Shown here piece after piece: positions 1-11,789 of a DNA stretch of 64,000 nt (position 1 is the stretch's first letter; every line of letters starts with the position of its first letter). The DNA comes from Thermothelomyces thermophilus ATCC 42464. Lineage: Eukaryota; Ascomycota; Sordariomycetes; Sordariales; Chaetomiaceae. A program made the position numbers and the translations under genes. The notes below the pieces were generated by a model. The model saw only the letters and a list, made by a program, of their open reading frames with translations, did no database searches and had not been told where the DNA came from. The stretch lies in the NCBI RefSeq assembly GCF_000226095.1, contig NC_016472.1, forward strand, positions 2,790,001 through 2,854,000, given 5' to 3'.

Positions 1-480
1 ATATGGCTACTAGTACTTACTAATAAGAAGGTAAAGAGAATTATAATATACCTATAAGTGATTAGTAATATCTTAGAAAAGATCTTTAGTAGCAAGAAAA
101 CCAGATTCTATAAGCTAGTATGTGTATCCTTCGAAGGTAGATTCTTCGTCGTTTCGAAGCGATCGAGGTCTTCTAACTACGTTACTACTAGTAGCTAGAA
201 GTCTAGTATCCTTTAACAACTTTAAGTGCCGGCCAACCTAGGTCTTTCTAGTCTTGAATAGTTAAGCTATATACTATATACTAGGTTCCTTTCTATAGGG
301 TAAACGGCTAGTTTAGTAGTAAGTTTAAGTGGTAAGGAGCTATTTAGCAGCCCATATACTAGCCGGTTCCTGGATTTAGTCGGTCAGAGGCATTGTATAT
401 AGGAAAGTAGGTTAAACTGGGCTTGTAGCAGTGGTTATGTCTTCGAGTATAGGGAGTTAGCTGGTAAAATTGGACACGGG
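1..480. repeat. AT-rich RIP-like relic at the window edge
   Basis: This stretch is rich in TA dinucleotides and in short runs such as actagta and tataagta. Its texture matches the RIP-mutated retroelements at 49-63 kb and contrasts with the GC-rich sequence from about 480 on. No reading frame is open for any length. It is probably the end of a decayed transposable element that lies mostly left of the window. The family cannot be told. Confidence 0.5.
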
Positions 481-3400
481 TTTGGACGTGTACCTGTCCG
501 GCCGTATCTAGGCGTCCGGGGGTTTTGGCCCTACCTGTCGGGAGACAGGTGGTAGTTCTGAACTAATTAGTCAGCACTAACCACCGGGTATCCCCCAGAG
601 CCGGAACAGATGAAACGCACGGTGGCTGCTGTGCTAGTTCGGAGAATCGAGATGGAGCCGCATGTTGTAAGATTTTGTCAAGAACCACCACAGTCCAGTC
701 CGAAGAGGCATCCATGTCATCATGCCTTTGTTTCGCTGCCCGGTGCATGCGTGGGCTGGTATCGGGCAACTAGTTATAGTTTCTCTGAAACGGAGCAGTG
801 TCAATATCCAGGGCTCAGGCCGGCAGAAAAACCTTTATCTTAAAAGAAGACACACAATCCGTCGATGGCCTTAAATTACTTTGTTGCATCCGTTTTTAGG
901 CGTCTTTGGTGATGCAGTTGTTCCTTGTAGCGTGAGCTTTTGAGTTGGCCACTAAGAGTAGGGTGTCTATTTAGCGACACCCCTCACACGGATTGGCGGG
1001 GCCTGTTCAAAATTTTGTAGCTCCCGGCGCCACTGAGGATCCTGAGCACACCCCATCGGGCGGGAAGCAACACCGATTGCCGTCAGATCAGATTGAGGTG
1101 GTAGATTGAGGTGGTTTGAAGCTGCAGCCAATCGAGGTGGGGTCCAGGGTGAAGCATTCGAGCGCCAGCGACTGTAGTAGCGCACTCAAAGGAATCGGCT
1201 ACTCTGCTTCCAATTGAGGTTCAAATTAAAGATGAATGACGGTGAGCAGTGGGCGTGGTGGTCTACTCTGTACAGACACATGCGCTTGCCTTGACGCTAT
1301 CTGTGTTGTGCAACGCAACTCCGGCCGGGGTGGGCAATGAACAGGAAGGGCAGCTCAGGTCCTCCTTCCAACAACTCGGAATTCCCAGCTTGATGAGCGT
1401 GGAAGGGTCGGACCATATTTATACGCAGCGCAAAAATTGTGGCAAGGGTCACGATACTTGGTGCGGCTTGAAAACTCGGAGTCTACTGCTAGGTAAAGAA
1501 TACGTTTTGGTTGACCTCGGTGTCTGGGTTCGGAGTCGCCGGAGGACGGAGAGAAAACGCGGACGACTTAGCGTTCCCGCGAAATATCTTGTCGCCCGCC
1601 CGGGGGTACGCACTGAGAAGGGGGCGACTGGGTGCATGGCAGGCTTGCTGCATGCAGCGCCGTGAGCGCAGGCACGGTCGGGAACTGACGCGATGATTGC
1701 GCTTGGGTCGGCCGCTTTGGGCTGGTCTTCCCCACCTTACCAATCCACCCGCCAGGCAAATTCTCTCCAAGACGCTCGGCGCCTTCCCAGTTTCCACCTC
1801 TCCCTCTGCTTCGCAACTCCACACAGCGCCCCTTCGGTCTCTGTTTTTTTTTTTCCCCTTTTCTTTTTCTACCCCTCCACACCCGCCACCCTTGCATACT
1901 CGGTCTGCTTTTTCTCCTTGCGCCCAGTACTGCTGCGATTTCAAAAGCATCTTTTTGCTGTGTCTTTTGCTGTCGTTGTATCGCACTTGGCGTTGTTGCT
2001 TTCGGCAGTCTTCTTCGGCAGTCTACCTAGACCACAGCGTCTCGCGTCTCGCCCTCCCTTTTGATAATCGCGCGCCATCCGCCCCGCAGGACGAGAATAG
2101 GAGCTTTACGTGGCTGCCTTAGTTGTCATAAGAGTAAGTTTAACGCCCCTAAAGCAAGTGGCCGCCACCGTGCTTGCCCTGGTGCTCTGTTGTGGACCAA
2201 GTGACCCGGATGATGTTGGAGACTCCCACCGGGAGAAGGCGTGGGAACTTGTGTTGGTGGGGAAAGGTTTGGCCCAGGCTTGAACCCCTGGATTGTGAAT
2301 GTTGGCTCCGGATCACACATTGGACCACCTGGTCCGAGGGTTCACCTCGACTTCCACGATGGCACTCCCCGCGCGGGGGGAGGGGGGGGGGGGAGAACGC
2401 TGGTCCTTTGCATCGTCAGTCCGCCAGACCTTGAACAGCCTCCCTCAAACCCCGACCCTCACCGCGCTGCGACTCGCCGCCTCTTCCTTCGTCGCCTTCG
2501 ATACGCTGTAACCGGCCGCCGAAGTACTCTTTGAGCCGATATTTCCGCAGTTAAGGGTGGGCGACATCGTCTTTTCGGAACCTGGTCGCGTGGTTGTCGC
2601 AAACGGGCACCGAGTGATTCCAAAGTTCAAGGTTGCCATAATATTTCCCAAAACCGATGGACTTCGGATATCTCCCTACGACACGCCGGGCAGTGCTTGG
2701 GAACAAGGACGTCATGGATTGGGAGAGGAGGCGTCGATGTAGGAGGCTGACGGATGCCGAGGCGGAAGGCTCGTCGATCAGAGTTCTTCGGTTTGCGACC
2801 TTCTTCGGTTTGCGACCTTGTCGAGGGCCACCTCCACCCTCGTCATAGTTTTGATGCTATCTACCCACCTGATGCTCTCGGACCTGGTTATACCGTGCAG
2901 TTTCAGGGTGGCTCGCCGCATTCAAGCAACCCACGATGGGCCGAAGGAGTTTGAAGGGTTGTCTGGAGCATAACCAGGATTTCTCACGTCGTCTTGGACC
3001 CGTCGAGCTTGTTTTCATGACTCATGAGCAAGCTCTTCGGTATGGAAGACGGATCCTTGTTCCAGGATACCTACCACAAAGGGATCTTGTCCAAATGGAA
3101 GGCCCTACGGGCAGGCTTTGTCTCTCGTGGGGCAGCTCTTTCAGGCTTCATGAGGGATTTGGGATTTCGGGTTCTGACCTGCTATCATCAAACCGGTCAT
3201 CGGATTTCGGGTAGCGCTGCCCGGTTCTCTTCCTGTCCGCATCTTCCCGTGGTTTCCAGACGGTGTCGCGAGCCGTGTTGGCTGTCTTGGCTGAGGACGC
3301 GGGGCCGTCATATCAGCCAACACTGCAGTTTGCTCTTGGCCATATCGCCGTGGCGGAGTCTTGGCAGGAAGTCCTCGGAGAAAGATGTGATTCCCTCCTA

Positions 3401-6250
3401 CTTGAATGGGGTGAGGGTGGATGATTTGCGGTGGATCTCCACGCCATTGATTTGGACCTCGAGATTGAGCACCACAGGACGTCGCGAGAGCGGTGCTTTG
3501 GCCCTCCAGCACCCAGGCTCAGTCCCCACCGACCAGACCATATGCTGGTCACCTTTGGAGTATTCACCGTTGAGGGTGACTTGACCGTTGTACGGGACGT
3601 CTTTGCCAGCATTGTTCGTTTGTCGGCTGCGTCAGGGGTCCGTCGAATCGCCCGCCTTCAGGTCAGCAACTTCTTGGACAGGCCTTTGGACGAGTTCGAG
3701 ATGGGGGATACCTCCTCATACCTGGGTCGCTTCGAAGTCAGCAAACAACTGGTTCATCGGCCAGCGTTCTCTCCCTCAAGAGAGGTCAACGCCGATGCAC
3801 GACATTTTAAACATGGGCCCGCCAGCTGTCGCAGAGTCGCTAGCTTGATCTCGCTCGACCCCCCCGAGATCACACCCGCCACAGCGTGGAGACAACGGTG
3901 TCTGTCAATGGACTCAGCAAGCTGTTGGTCCTATACCACGTCTCGAACCACTCGTCAAGGGGTCCTGAGAGGCCGCTTCCGATACCGTCGACACCTGCTT
4001 CTTTGCCTGCTCACCGTCCTCTTTGGTCCTGCCACCTCGGCTCTTCAGCACATGTTTTGCCGCTCCTCGACTCTTCAACCTTGTCTTCGCACACTACTCT
4101 GCCTCGTGCATGCTGCACCAGGAGCCTGGTTTGTTGTCGGGAGTGATTTGCGGCGGGTCTGTTCTTAGGCGAGGGGGCCATTCTCCGTAATTCCGGTTAC
4201 CGAGATAACCCATGGCGGGACAAGACATCCATCTCGGTGACTACCCAGCTTCGGCCTTGCTATCTTGGCGCTATCTTTCGCAGTCCCAATCAACAGTGGG
4301 TGCCGAAGAACGGACTGTGATCGGCTGCTCTGACAGCGAGATCGCAATTGAGTTGTGTCTCTCGCGGTCTTCTGCTCTCGGGTTTTTCCACCCTGGAATC
4401 GAGCCAGCCTGTTGGTTTTCCGATCCCGACCGAACGCATCTCCGTCTTCACAAGCCATCGGTCTCCGTGACTCCTAAACTTCCGGGATTGGAGGCTCTCA
4501 AGTTCAGCCGAGTTCTTGGTCTCAACCGTGCTGGCCGTTGGACTTCGAGCACCTTATCTGGGCGTAGACTTGAGCACACAAGCCATTTTTCGGCTTTTGC
4601 TCGAAAGGCGGCATTTATTGTCTCGTTCTGTTGCTAACGGTAATCAAACAGGCCGCGTTCGACCGGAGTTTCTCCGCCTCCCTTAAATTTCAGTTGAAAT
4701 TTGAATGCTCTTGAGTCCCCTCCAGTTTTCAGCGTTCGACTCGGCCGGAGCCGGCATTTCTTTTCGCCCGTTCACTTGGGATTCTCTTTCGGCTGCATTC
4801 TCCTGTTCCGGCGGGACTTGCCGAAGCTCGTCTCCTCGTGTCTTGGAACACGGTTCCTGAGGTCGCTTGAGTTCCACAGCGTCAAGGCATCTTCGGAACA
4901 ATCGCTGTTCGGATCCTGATTCCGACACGAACCTGCTTCCAACCATTTCGGTTTGTCGGGTGCCACCGTGGACATCTTGAATATTCAACTGTTCTGGCGT
5001 TCTTGCACTGCGCTTGCACTGGCGTGATCGGTATGTCTGCTGTTTCCTCTTTTTCACCTCTTTCGTTGGAGCTCCCATCTTGAGTCGAGGCTTTGGCTCT
5101 TTCTCTTTTCTTTGTTCTTTCTTCCCCTCCCTAGGTTCCGTGGTCTTCCAGGTCGCTCTTTGTCGTGTGTGCGTTGTCAACCACTCGAGTTGGGGAAAAA
5201 TGGGGAAGCAAAACGTGCTATCCCAGCTACCCTGAGAGCGGGCAACATCGGTCAGATCAAAGACACTGTACGGGGTATGTTCCTGCCCTGTGTTTGTCCG
5301 GTTTATCGCGACGACTCGTAGTCTACGGGCCTTGTGGACATGATGATTGGGTACAAGTGTCACCACTGCCATCTCGACCAGAAGGGGGCTACCATTGCTC
5401 GAAGCCTGCCATGATGGCTGGCAACCTTCATGGGATGCTTCACCCTTGTGTGATCTTGGCAATACGGGAGCAACAGGGGCTCGAGTTTAGGGCATCTGTT
5501 GCTCTACCAGCGACGTTGCTTACCATACCCCCTCCAAGCGGACGGCGGACCGCATCTTCGGACCCCTTTCCCTGCTACTCGGATCCTTTCCCCCTAGCGT
5601 TGGCAGCACCAGCCCGTATTGGCAGTCTGACTATCACCATCACGTCCGCAAGCACGGATGGGACGTTCTCTGACGCCCTCGTTGGAAACGCTGGCCTCTC
5701 GTCTTCTCCAGATCAAGGAAGCTGGAGTTCTGGCCGTTACGCCGTAGGGTTGACCTATTGGACGTAACGGACTCTCCTTAATCGCTGCGTGGCCTCTCTC
5801 CGTTTCCTTCATGGTCATCTGGGAGCGCCGCGGGAATTTCGAGATCAGCCACTTAGTACCTCGTGCCTCGTGGTTGTCATCTCGACGTCATGTCCGGCCA
5901 TGATGTCTCAACAGGGTCGGATTGCCAACGCCTGACATTCCAGGAACTGGGTGGTTTGAAGGTCTCCTGCATATTCTGGACGAACTGGAGCCCATCACAC
6001 TCTTGCCTCGGCCCATCATTGGTGCGAGTCATCACTGGGCGCGAAGCTCGGATTATGTCCCCCTAATACGCATAGGCGGGACGAGGGCTTCCAGCCCCCA
6101 CGGCCATTCTTCGCACCAGCTCAGCTTCCTCTTCTTGTTTCTTTGTTTCTGGTGTTGTTGTTAACCTCTTGCTTTCGAAGTACAGCACTGATAAGCGCGT
6201 GTTCCCTAGTTTCTGAACCAAGCGAACCAAGCGATCGTCAATATTCTCCT
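481..6250. other. 5.8-kb region without a defensible gene
   Basis: Several open frames of 100-260 codons lie here on both strands (for example 3431-4168 plus and 4683-5462 minus), but they overlap one another and show no motif that I recognise or intron logic. A pyrimidine-rich tract at about 1843-1880 followed by TTTTGCTGTC-like sequence looks like a fungal promoter or 5' UTR on the plus strand. Short protein-like stretches in different plus frames (about 2290-2360, 2557-2680 and 3500-3900) suggest a decayed coding sequence. A perfect hairpin with 7-base arms and a 4-base loop lies at 533-550, and a G-rich run at 2375-2393. Confidence 0.4.
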
Positions 6251-7344
6251 TCTACTTGCAATTTACAGAGCTGCGGCCCCTGATAACTTCTCTGTAAGTG
6301 ATTTTCTTTAGTTAACACTATCGACTCTTTACATTCCTCTACATACTATAGTCTAAAACTAGAGGAGTTGTCTCCTCCGGTGCCGATACTTCCTTGATTT
6401 GGAAGTGGCTAAGCTTTTCGTTGCCCTGACGTTGTGGCTTGGTGTTGTGGCTTAGACTATTGTACTGCGAAGGCAGAAGACAAAGAGGGTATCACATTTC
6501 GCGTTCCAAAGGGGTGCTCTGCTGATTCCAGAGCCTCGCCCTAGCATACCAGCACTTTGCTCTTCTAATGTCGAGCTCTGTTCACTTTAATCGGCTTGAT
6601 ACTAATGTGTTCAATAGGCATTTCCCTTGACGTTGGTTCCTGTTTGGCAGAGCGCTAGGTATGTATAGTCTCTCTTCTGTCTTCGCTTATTAGTTACCCG
6701 TTATTCTTTTACTGCCTATTCTCCCCTTTATTTTTCCTGTCGTTCCCTGGTGTCCTAGTGGATAGCCGTCTTATTACACCCTTTTCCCCTACCTTACTTC
6801 TCTCCCTACTATAGGGAAGGAGTAAAAACGGACGATCTAAGACAATGCTCTCGGCGTCGACTTCATGACATCTTATTTTCCTGTTCGTTCCCTCTTGGGA
6901 TATTAAGATCCGTTCGACTCTTAGTTGGCGAACGAAGGGAACTCCTACGATGTTCAGACCGGAGCTATTAGATGTCTCTACAACGTTCTATAGTTCAAAT
7001 CTCCGGGGAACGTGCGTTAGGGGGGGGGGGGGGGGAGGACCTACAAGCAAGCGCGAGTAGTATGATCCTCCCCATCTGCTCTACTTTATTTTCTCTGTCT
7101 AGTTCTCCTTTATTTGCTCTCTAAGTTCGTGACACCTACCAAAGGCGTCCACGTAAGACTATCCGATCTTCTACCCTTATGTTCCTATAGTCATTCGGGT
7201 ATGCCTAGCTACATTTTTTTATTGTTGTTCGGGAAGCTACGGCAGCTTATATCGGATGTATATGATAGGCAAGCTTATATGATGACCTTTTTCTTATTGT
7301 TTCGGGGATAGTCGGGTATCGATATCGGATGTATATGTATAACT

Positions 7345-7370
7345 ATATCACGCGGAAGTCCGCGTGATAT
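7345..7370. repeat. 26-bp palindrome with 12-base arms
   Basis: ATATCACGCGGA and its reverse complement are separated by only two bases. A further partial copy of the right arm follows at about 7376-7390, so TCCGCGTGATATCCAT is also a direct repeat. The palindrome lies upstream of the csx1-like coding region, probably in its 5' UTR or promoter. Confidence 0.8.
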
Positions 7371-7627
7371 CCATACTTCCGCGTGATATCCATCCTAACC
7401 ATCCCTCTACCTTTACAGCCTCTTTCCTTGGTCTAGATATGTACCCTCCTCTTCCTTCTGCCTACCTTTCTTACCACTACCAGCCTGTCCACTTCTTCTA
7501 CTACCCTTCAAGAAAAATCCTACTCGTTCTCTATACGCTTCCCAAGTCAACTCCGACTAACTATCGCCAGCTTTAGTCGACGGTCTGATACATCAACCTC
7601 GTTCTTTGAGCCTTTTCTTACAATAAG

Positions 7628-7804
7628 GTAAGTATTTTCTTTAATTTTTTGTTTTCCTCTAGTATATATAGGCTTGGAAGTTTTGGTTTCGCGATGCCTA
7701 CTTTTACCTTGTCTTTTATATTAACGATCTCTTTTCTTTCCTAACTTCGACATCAATTTGTTTCCCTTCGAACTTGATTATAGCTAAGCTAATTTAAACT
7801 CTAG
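7628..7804 (+). other. Probable 5' UTR intron of the csx1-like gene
   Basis: A strong donor (GTAAGTATT) starts at 7628 and an acceptor (CTCTAG) ends at 7804, five bases before the start codon at 7810. The stretch between is T-rich, as fungal introns often are. This is inferred from splice signals only. Confidence 0.55.
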
Positions 7805-7809
7805 CAACG

Positions 7810-9405
7810 ATGGCTGAATATACCGCTACTGGTCCCCCGGGCGCTACTGCGAATGGCCCAAATATGAATGGTTCTAGCGATAGTTTCGCGCCGGCTGCTC
7901 CGATTACTGCCTCGAACGAGGCACCAAAGACTCTCTGGTATGTTTCCGTCACATCACTACGAGTTATAGGATATATTCGCTAAGACTCCTAATAGGATGG
8001 GCGAGATGGAAGGCTGGATGGACGAGAACTTCATTAAGAATGTTTTCCAGACTGTCCTAGCCGAGAATGTCCAAGTCAAAGTCATTCGCGATCGTCACTC
8101 CGGGTACGTCTTTTCACCTTAATTTACGCCACTTATAATGCCCCTCCCACCCTATAATGTTATCTTCCAAAGAACCTCTTTACTTTATAGTTATTTTAAA
8201 ACGCCGGTTTCGCTAGAATCCCGTTATAACACCTAGCTGACTATATTATAGCAACGCTGGCTATTGCTTCATCGAATTTGGGACTCCGGAAGCTGCCCAG
8301 AAGGCACTTAGTCTAAACGGCACCCCGGTGCCGAACTCGACCCGTGTCTTTAAGCTAAACTGGGCGTCTGGTGGTGGCCTAGTCGATCGTCGGTATGTTT
8401 AAACTCGAGTTATTTTGCTTATACTGCCGCTAACAACCTTCCTTAGGGACGACCGTGGTCCTGAATATAGTATTTTTGTTGGAGACCTTGGTCCTGAGGT
8501 TAACGAGTTTGTACTCGTGTCCCTCTTCCAGTCGCGCTTCCCTTCCTGCAAGTCAGCCAAGATCATGACCGACGCCATGACGGGTCAGTCCCGCGGTTAC
8601 GGCTTCGTCCGCTTCAGTGATGAAGCGGACCAGCAGCGCGCCCTGGTCGAGATGCAGGGAGTTTACTGCGGCAACCGCCCGATGCGTATCTCTACTGCGA
8701 CCCCGAAGACACGGTATGTAAAACTGAGCTCGAATCACGGGATGATTCCTAACCTGTCACAGCTCCCACCAGTACGGTGGTGCCCATGGCCAAGGCGCCA
8801 ATCCGATGATCCCTCCTGTTCCCGGCCACCCGGGCCCTATGTGGGGAGCCCCCGCCTACTATGGTCAGGGCGCTGCATTTAACCCGATGCAGCCCATGAA
8901 CCAGTTCACGGATCCCAACAACACCACTGTTTTTGTCGGCGGCCTCTCGGGCTACGTGACCGAGGATGAGCTCCGCTCCTTCTTCCAGGGATTCGGCGAG
9001 ATCACCTACGTCAAGATCCCGCCTGGAAAGGGATGCGGCTTCGTGCAGTTTGTTCATCGCCATGCAGCGGAGATGGCGATTAACCAAATGCAAGGTTATC
9101 CCATCGGCAATTCGCGTGTCCGTCTCTCTTGGGGTCGGTCTCAAAATAACTCTGGCGTCGGCACCCCTTACCGCCCGGCACCCCCGCCGCCTCACTACAT
9201 GGGCGGCATGCCCCCTCATGGCGGCCCTCCTGGTCCTGCCGGTCCTTATGGCGGCCCCCCGTTCGGCGGTAACCCTCCTCAGGGCCCCCCTCCTGGTCCC
9301 ATGCCCGTAAGTGTGACGTCTTCTCCACCTTCCCCCTTCCTCCGATGTCCACTTTGTAATCACTGTCCTGGTATTTGGACCCTTTGCTAACGCACTTTGC
9401 AGTAA
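7810..9405 (+). CDS. csx1: Three-RRM RNA-binding protein, Csx1/Nam8/Ngr1 type
   Basis: Six exons fit together: 7810-7937, 7996-8103, 8252-8392, 8447-8713, 8763-9306 and 9403-9405, giving 396 residues. All introns are GT...AG and phases agree. RRM1 spans about residues 40-122, RRM2 about 133-210 (RNP2 IFVGDL, RNP1 RGYGFVRF) and RRM3 about 269-341 (VFVGGL, GCGFVQF). RRM3 ends in NSRVRLSWGRS, which is characteristic of S. pombe Csx1 and yeast Nam8. The tail is rich in Gly, Pro and Met. Family members bind mRNA and act in mRNA stability, stress response or splicing; the exact role here is inferred. The last exon would be only the TAA stop. If that intron is retained, the frame runs on for 27 residues with a Cys-rich end. 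Confidence 0.9.
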
Positions 9406-11789
9406 GTCTCGTTCTGGGCTCGCTATTCTCGTCGTTCCTCGTCGCACGGAGTTCGGGGGGCGGTGTCACGGTCTCGGAAAAGCATCAACGGTTGACAGTT
9501 TTCGAACTTGCCTGCGCTTCTTCCCCGTCTTGGGACCTCGTTCGGTTTTCACCATCTCGTTGCTTTGTCTTTTCTGGGGCATTGCTCGGCGTTTCCGGTT
9601 CCCGCTGTGCGTCTCTGCTTGACTTTTCGCGCCTGGCATGCTCTCTCATGACGAGTCCCATGAGGAACGGATAGGGAATGATGGATGGTTGAGGAAGGGT
9701 CGTTGTTCTCCCGTGGTTTTCCGTTGATTTTCTTTTCTTTTTCATCTACTGTGCTGCTACTCTTTTGAGACGTTTGCCCTCTTCACTTTCGTTTCGTTTG
9801 TCCGTCACCCGCGCGGCTCAAGATTTACGGTCTACCATGCCGGGTCAGCGCTCAGGGAGATCGTCAGGAGGGAAGCCTGTCGGATTGGGATCTAGGCCAT
9901 CCGATTGGTTTGAAACTCTTAGCGAGGACGAGGAAGTTGTCTTCTTTGAATGATGGTTTTCTCGGGGATATCTAGACACGGTTGATTGGTGATGCTTTAA
10001 GCTGCCTTCCCACCGTTCTTGGGTCCTGCTCTGGTTCTGGTGCAACCTCGTTTTATGGCTGGTATTAGGGGACGATTATTTTACTGGTTTCCGCAATGCT
10101 ATTGTGTCATCAAGTTGCTGCGTTCCCACCTGCCTGTGCGTTCATAATGAATACCCCTTGTGCTTGGCGTTGTTACGTTTGCGTGCTAACGGTGTGTCTA
10201 ATTACGTGCGCTTGCTCTGGTGTGTATCGCGCTGTCGCCGTGTCTGGTTACCGACTACCACCGGCTCGTGCGCTGTTTGTTTCCTTGACTGAGCGGGCTC
10301 CTCCTCTGCAGTTTGTCTCTTGTGGTTGAACCTCATCTTTCGGACTGCCTGCTTTTTCTTGGGCTACGTTTTCGGGTATGGCAGTTTGACTAACGGCCCC
10401 AACAGGTTTCAACAGGCTAGATCAAGAGCTTCGTAGTACCGCGAGCCTAAGCGGTGATTGGCTTAACGGAGACACAGCAAGTTTACATACATATAACATA
10501 TATAGGACGTGGTTCGACTCTACTTCAAGCTGCTTGGGTCTCCGAAGCGGCGGAAGGGCCAGCCTAGTCAGGCTGGAGGGGAAGAGGATCTCGTCGCTTC
10601 TCTCTGGCATTCAATAATTAATGGGTGCCTAATTAGGCCACAAGAAACGCTGCAAGGAAGCTCGCTCTAAGGGGGCGCCGAGGAGGAAGTTCCCGCGGGC
10701 CTCCTCCCCCCGAGGCCGGTTGGCCTGATACTGAATTGCCCATCTTTAGGGAACGGCTCCCCTGTTCCTCCAACGTTGGGTAAGGCCGGAGATGCTCTCG
10801 TCGCTCCTGGCTGGGCTGCGGGAGCGGTAAGATAAGTGTCACTTGCTTCTGGAGTGTTACGGCCGCTCCCTCCCTCCCTTCCTCTCCCTTTCTCCCTCCC
10901 TCTCCCTCTTCCTCTCTCCCTCTCCCTCCTTGCAGAGAGATACTGGCGGGATATTACGTTTGCCACAAGGTATGTACCATGCCAGCTATGTCTGGTTGGT
11001 TGGCTGGCTGGCTGGTTGTTTTCTTAAGGGTTTGCCCCCTATGTTCGTTCATTCACCGGATCGACAGATGACATGGGCAGTGACATGGGCAGTGCGGGGA
11101 TCTCTGAACAGCCTCGTGGGTTGCTTTGTTGTTTGCAGCTTGACTTGACTGTCCATTGTTCCAAGCAGTAAATAGTGGCATTTCTCAACCCCTTTCCAAC
11201 TAAAGGTAGACGCCACTTGTTCTCCATCATCTTGCCGTTGTTCCATCCTTGCTTGGGCCGCCTATCGCTTCTCAGAACGTTCGATCCAACTGGTTGATCC
11301 TGGTGGTGTTGGCCAGCCAGAGCTTTGCCCAGATGCAAGCTTTGTTTCACCATGCCTTCCCTTCCTCAACGTCATCCTGTACCGATGTTTTTCTCAGCGT
11401 TCCGAAGGGTTACCTCAGTTCTTCCCATGCATGCCGTTTTGGGGTGTTCCTAATATTACCCACCTCTTAATGGCATGCTTTCCTTGCAGGTATGGCTCCT
11501 TCTCCGGGTATCCCGGAGAATAATCTTATGTGAGACGTCCCGCTCTCGTCGGCGTTTTAATTGTGGGGGTATTGGTCTCCTAATGTTCCCGGGTCTCCTT
11601 TCTCACATTTGATATCAGCCTCTCTCTCTTACACAACAATGATGTTTGCTGTCGCATTCAACGTACCATACTTAATTTATTTCCTCAGCTTCCTGGTGTG
11701 CCTTGGTACCCCCCTCCTTATTGTTTGATCTAGGAACTATCTTTCCCTTGTGACGTTCGATTTCTCATGTGGTTGGCAGTGCGGATTTA
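9406..11789. other. Region without a gene; csx1 3' UTR and simple repeats
   Basis: The first few hundred bases are probably the 3' UTR of the csx1-like gene. No open frame with coding character was found. A pure pyrimidine tract (CTCCC-type) runs from about 10866 to 10931 and a TTGG/GGCT microsatellite lies at about 10993-11020. The frames at 10096-10329 and 11249-11470 show no domain. Confidence 0.5.

Larger units (their letters stand above)
6251..7809 (+). promoter_or_regulatory. Upstream and 5' UTR region of the csx1-like gene
   Basis: This 1.6-kb stretch has no open frame of interest. It holds a GTAAGT site at 6293, a 16-base G run at 7020-7035, a 26-bp near-perfect palindrome at 7345-7370 and a likely 5' UTR intron at 7628-7804. 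Composition is more AT-rich than the downstream exons. The promoter is probably within it or just upstream, where a pyrimidine-rich tract lies at about 6120-6160, but I cannot place a transcription start. Confidence 0.4.

Noticed and set aside
2290-2360. A PWIVNVGSGSH-like stretch resembling the copia protease start
   Set aside because: The match is short and weak, the surrounding sequence is not RIP-like, and no other copia part follows.
3431-4168. 245-codon plus-strand frame
   Set aside because: Only part of it looks protein-like, and no family is recognised. It is treated as part of the unresolved 481-6250 region.
4683-5462. 259-codon minus-strand frame, Lys/Arg/Glu-rich
   Set aside because: No motif, no splice logic and overlapping plus-strand frames of similar quality. 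It is probably chance in a biased sequence.
10440-10530. Possible tRNA, because GGTTCGACTC resembles a B box
   Set aside because: No acceptor stem or matching A box and anticodon arm could be folded.
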